The position numbers were made by a program, and so were the translations under genes. From NCBI GenBank assembly GCA_963763365.1, contig CAVXOE010000007.1, positions 43,097-107,096 of the forward strand: a stretch of 64,000 bases of DNA. The letters are read 5' to 3'. Below, in pieces: positions 9,102-18,218 of this stretch. The notes beneath the pieces are model-generated. The model was given only the letters and a program-made list of their open reading frames with translations, was not told the origin of the DNA and searched no databases. Every line of letters starts with the position of its first letter. Within the stretch, counting starts at the first letter, position 1. This DNA comes from VAZQ01 sp963763365. GTDB taxonomy: Bacteria; Pseudomonadota; Alphaproteobacteria; Rhizobiales; Xanthobacteraceae.

Positions 9102-10846
9102 TCAATATCGGCTGGTCACGATGAATCGGAACCGCCAATCGTCCCGCGGCCCTTCGATCGCCTTGACGGCGTAAAGGTCCGCGGAAACAGCATTGAGCCA
9201 ACCAAGCCGAAGTCCACCCCCGGCCGACGCTGCGTTGACGTTGGTAAACGTAGTCGAGACCGTCCCAAAGGGTCCCACGAATGTCCCAGGTACCACACCA
9301 CCTGTGAACGGCGCCATACTACGGAGCCAGGCCTGATCCGCATAGAGATAAAATTGCACCTGCGACCACGATCGGACCCGGCGGGGGCAGATCGAAGCGC
9401 AGTTCGCCGAGCACCTCGGCGCAGTGGTCGCCGATCAACTGCGAGGGGTCGTAGGCACGCCCGAATACCCGCCCGCCATAGCCGCATACCTCCGGGTACA
9501 GCAGCGGCGTTCCAGCATATTGCCCAAGCGCCGCTACTAAGAACGAGAACCCGCCGCCTAGCGCCTGCACGCGCGCGTAGGTCGCCTCGAACTTGCGGAA
9601 GTCCACCCGGCCATAAAATCGTGAGGCGAAGATATCGTCGTTGTTGGTGCTGCCCAGCCCATGGATGCCCTGGCTGAACACGCCGTAGAATTGGTTCACG
9701 CCGCTCGAACGGATCGACCCAGTCCGCCTCGAGCCGCAGGCGGAAACCGCGCAGCCGGTCGGAGGTCGGCAGCGGACTGATCGGCGTGAACAGAAGCTCG
9801 CTCTGGTCGTCGGACTGGAAGTAGAGCGCCGTGAGGGTCACGTTGCGCTCGCGCGTGCGCACGAACGGCTGCGTCAGCCCGGTCTCGAAGCTCAGGCTCT
9901 TGGTGCGGTAGTTGAGCGCCTCGAGCTCGAAGACGCCCGGCCGGCCCCAGCCGTAGGCACCGAACGTGTAGAAGGACAGCCCTTCGCTGTTGAGCACCTG
10001 GCGGTAGTTGCCGGAGACGTATTGCAGTTCCTTGGTCTGGTAGGTCGCCGCGTAGGTGAATGTCCACGCGTCGTGGATGTGGAACGGGTTCTTGAAGCTC
10101 ACGGTGCCGAGAAACTGTTCGGGACCGCGCGGCGTGTTGCCGAGATTGTCGGCGCGGACCATGGCATCGATCGGCTTCTCGGTCGCCTCGACGATGAGAG
10201 TCGCGGCCACGCCCGGATGCGTCTTCGACGGCACCAGCCGGTTCTTCAGCCGCAAGCCGGGAAGATCGCCCGCGAGCAGGAGATAGCGCTCGATGGTGTA
10301 GAGATTGACCGGCCGCTCGGCCATGATCTTCTCGGCATATTCCGAGAACAGGTCGCGGTACCTGAGCACGAGGTCCTTCGGCCATTCGACCCGGTCGACG
10401 TAGCCTTCGACCACGCGCAATTGGATGACGGCGCCGGCCGGATCGATCGTCTGCGACAGGATCAGCGCGCGCGACAGCACGTAGCCGTCGGCGCCGTACT
10501 TGTTGGTGATGCGCCGCGCGATCTCGTAGACGGCGGTGAGCGAAACCTTGTGGCCGACGAACTCCGAATAAAGCTGTGCGAGTTCGTCCGGGCGGTAGAC
10601 CGTTACGCCGCTGATGCGAACGTCGCGGATGACGATCTGGACGGCGGACGCGCTTGGCGGAGGCTCGGCGCTCGGCAGGCCGATGGTCGGCGCGCCGATC
10701 GAGTCGGTCGGCAGCGTCGGGTAGGTGGTGAAGCGCTCGCGCTCGCGGCCCGGCAGTTCGCTCGGTGGAATCACTTGTGCGACGGCGGCAGCGGAGATGC
10801 CGACCATCGCCAAAGCCACCAGAAGTCGGCACACGCCGGCGAACAT
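9102..10846 (-). CDS. ShlB/FhaC/HecB-type (TpsB) outer-membrane secretion protein (two frameshifts)
   Basis: Two-partner-secretion type transporter of about 580 aa: signal peptide at residues 1-24, a proline-rich linker, a POTRA domain with VRISGVTVYRPDELAQLYSE at about residues 75-95, then a C-terminal beta-barrel (ATYQTKELQYVSGNY, GLRLGWLNAVSADLY, terminal FRFIVTSRY with a final aromatic residue as in barrel proteins). The frame shifts near 9700 and again near 9355; conceptual repair gives one continuous barrel. Start 10846 was chosen for its signal peptide. It is the first gene of an operon with the S8 protease, 11 bp apart, and probably moves a protein across the outer membrane. Confidence 0.85.
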
Positions 10847-11185
10847 CGCGGACTCCCACACCTCGCTCTGAACGCACTCATCCGCGCGGACCCTAACCGT
10901 GCGACTGTGCCCAGCCAACCGTTGGCGCTCGCGGCCCGGCGGCAATTATCCCAAATGTTTCAATAAGGTCACACCGGTTGGCGGGCGACGGATTGCGGAT
11001 TTTTTGTGCCGCGCTAGCGCGAACAAGAAAGATTCCGGGAGCGTGCGGAGAATGCCACAGCGGGCGATACCGCCAATGCGCTGCGAGCCGTTGCGCGGGG
11101 GCGGTCGCCCCCATAAAGTGGGCAAAACAACTAAAATGCCGGACATCCCGAACATTGCCCGGATTGTCGGAATGAGGGTGGAAGC
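10847..11185. other. divergent intergenic region
   Basis: 339 bp between the translocator gene (-) and the amidohydrolase gene (+), expected to hold both promoters. It contains an AT-rich patch around 10,950-11,010. I could not identify a convincing operator, RNA or small gene. Confidence 0.4.
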
Positions 11186-12437
11186 ATGAACATCCACGAA
11201 ACGCCGCCGCCTCGGATCAGCGAACTCGAAAAAATCTCGACCCGCACCGATACCCGCGACTATCTCGCCAAGGCCGCGCAACAGAGTGAAAAGCTCAAGG
11301 ACTGGTTCATCGTCGACGTCGACGCCCACGTCAACGAAACCGCGTTCTGGTCCGAGATCACCGACCGCATCGAGAACGATGTGTTGCGCTATATCGCGGA
11401 GTCCTTCCGCGATCGCGGCGGCTCGCCCCCCGGCCTGTTGAACGCCAACGGTCCGCTTTACCAGGACGTCGGCGGGCGCATTCCACACCAGCAGCGGCAG
11501 GCCGAACCCACCCCTCCCGGCCTGCACCGTCAGGTGCAACTCACCCAGCGCGCCATGGACGCGATGGGCATCGACCACATGGTGATCTTCCCGACGCCCA
11601 TGCTCTCGCTCGGCATGCATCCGCAGGTCGATGTCGAGGTGGCGCTGGGGCAGGCCTATAACCGCTGGCTGGTCGAGAAGATTCTTCCGCAGGATCCGCG
11701 CCAGGTGGCGCTGCTCTACCTGCCCTTCAACGATCCCGATGCCTGCGTCGAATGCGTCGAGGAATTCGCCGGCAAGCCGGGCGTCGTGGGTTTCACCGTC
11801 ACCTCGACGCGGCACAAGCCGGTCTGGCACAACTCCTACATGCGGCTCTACGCGGCGCTGCAGGATACCGGCATGCCGCTTGGCTTCCATGCCGGCTTCA
11901 CCTGGGCCGATCCGTCGTTCGCGCAGATCAACCGCTTCATCGGCATGCACGCGCTCTCGTTCGCGCACTTCAACATGGTCCACATGACCAATTGGGTGCT
12001 CAACGGCATTCCGGAGCGCTTCCCCAAGCTCAAGGTGATCTGGATCGAGTCGGGGCTCGCCTGGATTCCGTTCATCATGCAGCGGCTCGACTCGCGAATT
12101 CATGATGCGCACCTCGGAGTGCCCGCTGCTCAAGCGCCGGCCGAGCGAGTACATGCAGGAGATGTACTATACGAGCCAGCCGCTCGAGCGCAGCAACATG
12201 AAGCTCACGCAGGCGACCTTCGAGGCGATCCACGCGGACACGCAATTGCTCTATGCGTCGGATTGGCCGCATTGGGATTTCGACGCGCCGAGCTCGATCA
12301 CCAAGCTGCCGTTCCTCAACGAGCAGTCCAAGCGCAACATCCTCGGCCTCACCGCCGCCAAGCTGTTCAATCTCGAAGTGCCGGCGCACAAGACCGGCGC
12401 CAAGCCGCGCGTCCCGGTGCCCGAGCCGGCCGAGTAG
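11186..12437 (+). CDS. amidohydrolase-2 family metal-dependent hydrolase/decarboxylase (one frameshift)
   Basis: ACMSD-like amidohydrolase-2 family protein of about 416 aa. Metal-ligand and active-site motifs are FIVDVDAHVNE (Asp46/His48), GFHAGFTWADPS, NMVHMTNWVLNG, WIESGLAWIPF and the terminal YASDWPHWDFD. Relatives decarboxylate or hydrolyse aromatic-ring-derived carboxylates. The frame slips near 12,093; one fewer base gives RLDSEFMMRTSECP and reads on to 12437. It is the first gene of a + strand cluster with a 101-aa protein, a Rieske ferredoxin, a Pht5-like protein and a GMC oxidoreductase, which points to aromatic or plant-derived compound catabolism. Confidence 0.87.
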
Positions 12438-12460
12438 GCGATGGCAGGCGCGAACCCGGT

Positions 12461-12766
12461 ATGAGTGCGTCATCAGCCAAAGAGGCCATCGCCGCTGCGA
12501 GCGCGGCGTTTTGCGCCTCGGCCGACGATGCCCTGGCGAATGGCAATCCCGACGCGATCCCGGACGAAAACCTCCAGCGCGTTTTCTCCGCCGCGGTGCG
12601 GCTCTACGCGGCCAAGTCGGAAGACCGCGCGCGGGAGCTGCCGCCCTTTGGCGACCGGCCGGTGAATGCCACTGAAGCGGTGACCGCGATCTGCGCCGTG
12701 ATGCGCGCAGCCGACATCAACTTCTTCGACCTGCAAATGTGGTACCGGCGCGCGCCGAACGAATGA
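12461..12766 (+). CDS. small conserved protein of unknown function (101 aa)
   Basis: Acidic, alanine-rich 101-aa protein without signal peptide or membrane segment. Its C-terminal half (RPVNATEAVTAICAVMRAAD, then FFDLQMWYRRAPNE) looks ordered, while the N-terminus is a helical Ala-rich stretch. It lies 23 nt after the amidohydrolase and 39 nt before the Rieske gene, so it is almost certainly co-transcribed with both. The tight context suggests a small subunit or chaperone of the pathway, but I recognise no domain. Confidence 0.75.
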   Translation: MSASSAKEAIAAASAAFCASADDALANGNPDAIPDENLQRVFSAAVRLYAAKSEDRARELPPFGDRPVNATEAVTAICAVMRAADINFFDLQMWYRRAPNE

Positions 12767-12805
12767 CCGCGCCGCAAGCAGAGCTGAAGCGAACGGGGTG
12801 AGACG

Positions 12806-13180
12806 ATGAGTGAGATCATGGTGGGCGAATTCAGCGAGTTCGCCGAAGGCAACTACCGGGTGCTGAAGATCGACAGCTTCGAGTTCGGCATCTTCCGGCA
12901 GGGCGATCGTCTGGTCGCTTACGAGAACTACTGCCCGCACGACGGCGGACCGGTCTGCCAGGGCAAGGTGATCCCGCGCGTGGAAGAAGAGCTCGCGCCC
13001 GATCAGACCAGCCGCGGCCTGCGCTTCTCGGACAAGCGCAACATCGTCTGTCCCTGGCACGGCTGGGAGTTCGATATCGAGTCCGGCCGCCACTGCGGCG
13101 ATCCGAAATACCGCCTGCGGCCGGTCGACGTGCGGGTCGAGGACAATCGTGTCTTTGTGAAACTGCCCGGCGCGGTGTAG
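12806..13180 (+). CDS. Rieske-type [2Fe-2S] ferredoxin-like protein
   Basis: Small Rieske protein, 124 aa. The two ligand pairs are Cys43-x-His45 in NYCPHDGGP and Cys82-x2-His85 in VCPWHGWEF, followed by the typical FDIESG. The spacing between the pairs is 36 residues, about twice the usual 15-20, because of an inserted charged segment (VIPRVEEELAPDQTSRGL). It probably passes electrons to an oxygenase or shields a redox step, yet no Rieske oxygenase catalytic subunit is in the window. It is an operon member between the 101-aa gene and the Pht5-like gene. Confidence 0.88.
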   Translation: MSEIMVGEFSEFAEGNYRVLKIDSFEFGIFRQGDRLVAYENYCPHDGGPVCQGKVIPRVEEELAPDQTSRGLRFSDKRNIVCPWHGWEFDIESGRHCGDPKYRLRPVDVRVEDNRVFVKLPGAV

Positions 13181-13194
13181 TCGATCTCTCCCGG

Positions 13195-13336
13195 CCTCAT
13201 GCTGAGGAGCCCGCACCACAGCAGGCGCAGCCTGCGTACACTTGGCTGCGTCGCGCGGGCGTCTCGAAGCACGAGGCCGCCCGACCGTGGCCGCCTTCTC
13301 CTTCGAGACGGCGCTTCGCGCCTCCTCAGGATGAGG
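13195..13336. repeat. intergenic hairpin repeat (CCTCATGCTGAGGAG ... CTCCTCAGGATGAGG), copy 1
   Basis: 142-bp element bounded by CCTCATGCTGAGGAGC and CTCCTCAGGATGAGG, able to fold into a long imperfect hairpin. A sister copy is at 28301-28439. A 29-bp module starting CAGGCGCAGCCTGCG occurs in both copies but in different flanks (13222-13250 here). Confidence 0.7.
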
Positions 13337-13362
13337 CGGATCAGCAGCCATCAAGGAAATCA

Positions 13363-14361
13363 ATGACCTCACCCCATCTCGACCTCAGCATTGCGCTGTC
13401 CGACAACGAGCGCACGCGGCCGATCATCGAAGGACGCGTGTCGCCGCAGGGCATCCGCCTCGTCCCGACGATGATCCACCCGTCCGAGATGTTCTGGCGG
13501 CAGTTGCGCTTCGCCGAATTCGACATCTCCGAGATGTCGATGTCGTCGCTCATCATCTCGACCGCGCGCGGCGACACGCGCTGGGTGGCGATCCCGGTCT
13601 TCACCATGCGCCGGTTCTTCCACACCAGCATCATCGTGCGAAACGATTCCGGCATCACCACGCCGGCGCAATTGCGCGGCAAGCGCATCGGCGTGCCGGA
13701 ATATCAGCAGACCTGGGCGATCTGGTCGCGCGGCGCGTTGCAGCATGAGTTCGGCGTGCATGCGCGCGAGATCGAATGGTTCATGGAGCGCAATCCCGAC
13801 AAGAGCCACGGCGGCGCTACCGGCTTCAAGGCGCCCGAGGGCGTGCGGGTGAACCAAATTCCGCCCAGCACCAACATGGGCGAGATGCTGCTCTCCGGCG
13901 AGCTCGACGGTTCGATCCACTATCTGCCGGAGAAGAACCTGGTCGACCGCAGCCGGGTCGATGTCTCGTCGGTGACGCACGACCTGTTTCCCGATCCGGC
14001 GGCGGAAGGCCGCCGCTACTACGCCAAGACCGGCCTCTTTCCGATCAACCACACCGTCGTGATTCGACGGTCGCTCCTGGAACAGCATCCGTGGATCGCG
14101 CTCAATCTCTATTCGGCGTTCGCCGCCGCCAAGGAGGAGATCGCGCGCTACGGCGCATCCTATCTGCACTGGTACTTCGAGACCGGCCTCCTCGGCGATG
14201 CCGCGCGCCGCGCGATCGCTGACAACGATCCGCTCGCCTACGGCTTCAAGGCCGCGCGACCCGTGCTCGAGACCATCACGCAATACGTGTACGAGCAGGG
14301 CCTCTCACCGCGTCGCGTCGAGCTTGCGGAAATCTTCGCGCCGAGCACACTGGATGTTTGA
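13363..14361 (+). CDS. 4,5-dihydroxyphthalate decarboxylase-like / ABC substrate-binding-fold protein
   Basis: 332-aa protein with the periplasmic-binding-protein-like fold used by 4,5-dihydroxyphthalate decarboxylase (Pht5) and its relatives: DLSIALSDNERTRPIIEG at the N-terminus, EMFWRQLRFAEFDISEMS, and LRGKRIGVPEYQQTWAIW near residue 105. No signal peptide is visible, so it is more likely a cytoplasmic enzyme than a transport receptor, but this cannot be settled from sequence. It follows the Rieske gene after an intergenic hairpin repeat and precedes a GMC oxidoreductase. Confidence 0.8.
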   Translation: MTSPHLDLSIALSDNERTRPIIEGRVSPQGIRLVPTMIHPSEMFWRQLRFAEFDISEMSMSSLIISTARGDTRWVAIPVFTMRRFFHTSIIVRNDSGITTPAQLRGKRIGVPEYQQTWAIWSRGALQHEFGVHAREIEWFMERNPDKSHGGATGFKAPEGVRVNQIPPSTNMGEMLLSGELDGSIHYLPEKNLVDRSRVDVSSVTHDLFPDPAAEGRRYYAKTGLFPINHTVVIRRSLLEQHPWIALNLYSAFAAAKEEIARYGASYLHWYFETGLLGDAARRAIADNDPLAYGFKAARPVLETITQYVYEQGLSPRRVELAEIFAPSTLDV

Positions 14362-14382
14362 AATGATTTCCGACCGTCCACT

Positions 14383-14512
14383 TCGTCATGCCCGGCCTTG
14401 TGCCGGGCATCCACGTCTTTCTTGTTTGCGGAGAGCAAAGACGTGGATGGCCGGGACATGGGCGGAGCGAAGCGACGCCGTCCTTCGGACGGCTGTGCCC
14501 GGCCATGACGAG
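14383..14512. repeat. intergenic palindromic repeat of the CATGCCCGGCC family
   Basis: Nested inverted repeats: CGTCATGCCCGGCC at the left end pairs with GGCCATGACG at the right; inside, ATCCACGTCTTT pairs with AAAGACGTGGAT around the loop. It is related to the element at 6303-6395. It lies within the catabolic cluster and could affect mRNA stability between the two flanking genes. Confidence 0.65.
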
Positions 14513-14525
14513 AAGGTAGAAACTG

Positions 14526-16161
14526 ATGAACAACAACAAAGGCTACGACTACATCATCGTCGGGGCTGGTTCGGCCGGCTGCGTGCTGGCGAACCGGCTG
14601 AGCGAAGACGGCAGCGCGACCGTGCTGCTGCTGGAAGCAGGCCCGCGCGATCGCAATCCGCTCATCCACATCCCGCTCGGCATGGGCAAGATGCACGAAT
14701 ACCAGATGTTCGACTGGGGCTATCACACCGAGCCCGAGCCGAACATGAACGGCCGCACGATCGAGGCGATGCGCGGCAAGGTCTTGGGCGGCTCCTCGTC
14801 GATCAACGTGATGGCCTACACGCGCGGGCATCGCGGCGACTACGACCGCTGGGCGCAGAAGGGCGCACTCGGCTGGTCCTATGCGGACGTGCTGCCCTAC
14901 TTCAAGCGCGCCGAGACCTGGGAGAACGGCACCAATCCCTGGCGCGGCGGCGTCAGGACCGGTCGGCACCGAATTCGCCAAGACCGAAGACCCGCTCTAC
15001 GACGCCTGGCTCGACGCCGCGCGGCAGGCCGGCCTGCCGGTGACCGACGACTACAACGGCAAGCAGCAGGAAGGCTTCGGCCGCGGCCAGTACACCATCC
15101 GCAACGGCTACCGTTCGTCCGCCGCCACCGCCTATCTCAAGCCGGCGCGCCGGCGCGACAATCTCACGGTCGAGACCGGCGCCCAGGCGACGCGCGTGCT
15201 GATGCAGGGAACGCGCGCCATCGGCGTCGAATATCTCAGTGCGTCCGGCGCCGTGGTGCGCGCCGAGGCGGCGCGCGAGGTGATCCTCTCGGGCGGCGCG
15301 TTCAACACCCCGCCGCTGCTGATGCTCTCCGGCATCGGGCCGGCGGATCATCTGCGCGACATGGGCATCAAGCCCGTGGCCGATCTGCCGGTCGGCAAGA
15401 ACCTGCAGGACCATCTCGCCGTCATCATCTTCTTCGCGCGGCACGACGAGAGCACGTTCCGTCACGACATGCGCTTCGACCGCATGGCGATCAGCATGCT
15501 GCGCGCCTACTTCTTCGGCACCGGACCCGGGACGAAAGTGCCGGGCGGCTTGCACGCCTTCATCAAGTCGCGGCCCGAGCTTGCGGTGCCGGACATCGAG
15601 TTCATGTTCCGCGGCGCGCCGGCGGCCACGCATCTCTGGCTGCCGCTGATCCGGCCAGCGTATCCGGACGGCTACGGCATCCGTCCGACCTTGCTGCATC
15701 CCGACAGCCGCGGCGAAATTCTGCTGCGCTCCGCCGATCCGAAGGCGCCGCCGCGCATCGTCTACAATTTCTTCTCGGCGCCCAACGATCTGCCGCGCCT
15801 GCGCGAAGGCTTCAAGATCGCGCGCGACGTTGGCTACCAGAAGGCGATGGAGCCTTTTCGCGGCGCCGAGACGTCGCCCGGCCCCAGCGTCAAGACCGAC
15901 GCAGAGATCGACACCTTCATCCGCAAGACCGCAATCACCGCGCATCATCCGTGCGGCACATGCGCGATGGGCACCACGCCAGACACCGTGACCGACCCGG
16001 AATTGCGCGTGCGCGGCGTCGAGCGGCTGCGCGTGGTCGACGCGTCGGTGATGCCCGACCTCGTCTCGGCGCACATCAACGCCTGCGTGCTGATGATCGC
16101 CGAAAAGGCGTCCGACATCATCCGCGGCAAGCCGGTGCTGCCGGCCGAACTGGACGCGTAG
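14526..16161 (+). CDS. GMC family oxidoreductase (choline-dehydrogenase-like; one frameshift)
   Basis: FAD-dependent alcohol oxidase/dehydrogenase of the glucose-methanol-choline family, about 544 aa. The N-terminal dinucleotide-binding motif is IIVGAGSAGCVLANRL (residues 10-25), followed by the GMC signature GGSSSINVMAYTRGH around residue 95, the second signature SGGAFNTPPLLMLSGIGP, and the active-site HHPCGTCAMG near the C-terminus. One extra base near 14,950 breaks the frame (ENGTNPWRG to SGPVGTEFAKTED). It probably oxidises an alcohol intermediate of the neighbouring pathway; the substrate is unknown. Confidence 0.9.
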
Positions 16162-16179
16162 ACGCGAGCGCCCGCGGAC

Positions 16180-16210
16180 AAAAAAAGGCCCGGCGTTGCC
16201 GCCGGGCTTC
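16180..16210 (-). terminator. Rho-independent terminator
   Basis: On the minus strand the stem GCCCGGCG / CGCCGGGC with a 4-nt loop is followed by seven U residues (A run at 16180-16186 on +). It lies directly downstream of the 16248-17114 gene and may also serve the converging GMC gene. Confidence 0.8.
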
Positions 16211-16247
16211 TCAGTTCCCCGTGCAGTAACTCGTCAAAGCCCGGACA

Positions 16248-17114
16248 TCAAAGTCCGGACATGGCGCCCTCAAGCCCCAAAAGGTGGGCGAGCGACTTCA
16301 GCTCGCGACGCTGATCGTCGCTGAAACTCATGACCAGCGGAAAGCCGGCGGTGCGAAGGCCCTGCACGTCCATCTTGGTGGTGTCGATCGCCGCGGTGCG
16401 GGTGTCGCCGTTCGGGCCCTTCTTGTATTCCATCTTGCGCAGTTCAGCCTCGACCGCGGGCCAGTAGCGCTCCTGGTCGGGCGACAGGTTAAGCCGCCGT
16501 TTGATGCTGGCGAGCTGCGCGGGATTCAGTACGGCATTCGACTTAGGTTTGTGCGCGACTGCGGCCTGCTTGGCGGGCGCCGCCGGGACGGCCGTCGCCG
16601 ACGCGGCTGTCGTTGCAGGCGTCGCGGATGAATCGAGTGCGGCCATTTTCGGCCGCGGCCTCGGCAAGGGTGCCTTGGCGGCGAGAACCCACGGCGGCGC
16701 CATGGTGGCTGCCTCTTCGGCCGGCTTGACCACCTCTTTGGCCGCCTCTCTAGTCGGCTCTCTAGCTATCTCCTGGGCTGGCTTGAGGGTCACGGCTTCG
16801 GCCGTCGGCTTGCGATTGAGCGACACCGGGATCGATCCCGCGGAGGCAACCGCATACCGTGCGGGTGCAGGCTCCGGCTGCGCCGCGGCCGTGGTCTGCG
16901 CCTCTTCGTCCACCGCTTCGGTGTCGTGCCAACTGTTCGGAAATCGGAAGGAAACAGCCTCGGTCGCCGATAGGCTCAACTCGGTGCGCACATGCTGCGA
17001 ACCCTGACTGGCCCGCATGCTCAAGCCACCGAGAAGCCCAGCCACTCCGGCGGCGCCCACCATGGCGCAACAAGCCCATACGCGAACGCCAAACTGCCTA
17101 GATTGCCCCCGCAT
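16248..17114 (-). CDS. hypothetical membrane-anchored/secreted protein with Ala/Pro-rich middle
   Basis: 288-aa protein with no recognised domain. An N-terminal hydrophobic segment (VWACCAMVGAAGVAGLLGG, residues about 12-30) suggests an anchor or signal. The middle is low-complexity Ala/Pro/Glu-rich with a proline-arginine run (PLPRPRPK). The C-terminal 90 aa look folded (LASIKRRLNLSPDQERYWPA), similar in style to small helical stress or heavy-metal-response domains of rhizobia. It lies downstream of carD on the same strand but is separated from it by a terminator, so it has its own transcription unit. Confidence 0.7.
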   Translation of the reverse strand: MRGQSRQFGVRVWACCAMVGAAGVAGLLGGLSMRASQGSQHVRTELSLSATEAVSFRFPNSWHDTEAVDEEAQTTAAAQPEPAPARYAVASAGSIPVSLNRKPTAEAVTLKPAQEIAREPTREAAKEVVKPAEEAATMAPPWVLAAKAPLPRPRPKMAALDSSATPATTAASATAVPAAPAKQAAVAHKPKSNAVLNPAQLASIKRRLNLSPDQERYWPAVEAELRKMEYKKGPNGDTRTAAIDTTKMDVQGLRTAGFPLVMSFSDDQRRELKSLAHLLGLEGAMSGL

Positions 17115-17261
17115 TCCCCCTCGCGCCTTTTCCCCGTCAATGCGCGGTATTGTCTTTGCAAAGCGAGCTAATTTATGGCCTGCGCTGCCTACTTCCTGCC
17201 ATTTCGCTTGCGGGTGGAGAGGGTTAACGGCGCCGAACCGGTACCCGATTAAGGGCCGCCA

Positions 17262-17292
17262 AAAGCAAGAAGCCCGGCGTTTCCGCCGGGCT
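17262..17292 (-). terminator. probable terminator downstream of carD
   Basis: Perfect 9-bp stem AGCCCGGCG / CGCCGGGCT with a TTTC loop (17271-17292), followed on the minus strand by TCTTGCTTTT. The stem is almost identical to the terminator at 16187-16210. Confidence 0.6.
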
Positions 17293-17323
17293 TCCCGAAC
17301 TTCTTGCGCAGCAGCGCGGCGAA

Positions 17324-17914
17324 TTATGCCGCCTCTTCCTCGACTGCCGTCTCTTCGTCCGCATCGGCCTCGCCTTCGGCCGGCTTCGGACCACGGCGCG
17401 GGCCCTTGGCGAGCGCCGCCTCGATCTCCTTCACCGCTTCGGTCTCGGTGACGCGATGCACCGCCGAGATCTCGCGCGAAAGCCGGTCGAGGGCTGCCTC
17501 GTAGAGCTGCCGCTCCGAGTAGGACTGCTCGGGCTGGGTGTCCGAACGGAACAGGTCACGAACCACCTCGGCAATCGCGACGATATCGCCGGAGTTGATC
17601 TTGGCCTCGTACTCCTGCGCACGGCGCGACCACATGGTGCGCTTGATGCGAGCACGGCCCTTGAGGGTCTCGAGGGCGCGCTTGACCACCGGTCCTTCGG
17701 CGAGCTTGCGCATGCCGACGGAGACGATCTTGGCGGTCGGGACCCGCAGCGTCATCTTGTCCTTGATGAAGTTGATGACGAAAAGCTCAAGCTTTGCGCC
17801 AGCAACCTCCTGCTCCTCGATCGCGATGATCTGGCCGACGCCATGCGCCGGATAGACGATGAACTCGCTGGTCTTGAAGCCCTGGCGCTGATGGGTTGCC
17901 TTCTTGACGGTCAT
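17324..17914 (-). CDS. carD: CarD family transcriptional regulator
   Basis: RNA-polymerase-binding regulator of the CarD/CdnL family, which stabilises open promoter complexes and acts on rRNA and stress genes. The RID-like N-terminal domain is visible (FIVYPAHGVGQIIAIEEQEV, then FVINFIKDKMTLRVP), followed by the helical DNA-binding part (TMWSRRAQEYEAKINSGD, AEVVRDLFRSD). The C-terminus is an acidic tail ending EEEAA. The start at 17914 has AAGGAG upstream; the frame stays open to a GTG at 18109, which would add a 65-aa Lys/Arg-rich tail. The gene is in the conserved helicase-S4-fdxA-carD order. Confidence 0.92.
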   Translation of the reverse strand: MTVKKATHQRQGFKTSEFIVYPAHGVGQIIAIEEQEVAGAKLELFVINFIKDKMTLRVPTAKIVSVGMRKLAEGPVVKRALETLKGRARIKRTMWSRRAQEYEAKINSGDIVAIAEVVRDLFRSDTQPEQSYSERQLYEAALDRLSREISAVHRVTETEAVKEIEAALAKGPRRGPKPAEGEADADEETAVEEEAA

Positions 17915-18161
17915 ACTAGGGTTTGCTCCTTCGTCCGGCCGGCGAGGGACGGACGTTTTGGCTGCGGGGGCTCCATGACGCGTCGCTGCGCGGGGAGCCG
18001 GCGATGCCCTCCGGCGAGCGCCGGTGGAGGTCTTTTTGGGCCGCCGGGTTACGGCGGAGGTCTTCTTGCTCACTGCAGAGGTCTTCTTATGGCGCGTTTT
18101 TCCAGCCACGGAACTTACGTGGGTCTCACGTCCCTAGTTGACGGTTCCTCGGGAGCACCTG

Positions 18162-18188
18162 AAAAAATACGCTCCCAACGGGGGAGCG
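18162..18188 (-). terminator. Rho-independent terminator between fdxA and carD
   Basis: Minus-strand stem CGCTCCC / GGGAGCG followed by TATTTTTT (A run at 18162-18167 on +). It ends fdxA transcription about 200 nt past its stop, or lies in the carD leader if the promoter at 18219-18248 is used, where it would act as an attenuator. Confidence 0.65.
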
Positions 18189-18218
18189 GCTCGGGTGCGG
18201 TGATTTGCTCATTTTCAA

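Noticed and set aside
11186..12766. Apparent 526-aa fusion of amidohydrolase with the 101-aa protein
   Set aside because: Another frameshift by-product (near 12,093); the amidohydrolase ends at 12437 and the small gene has its own ATG at 12461.
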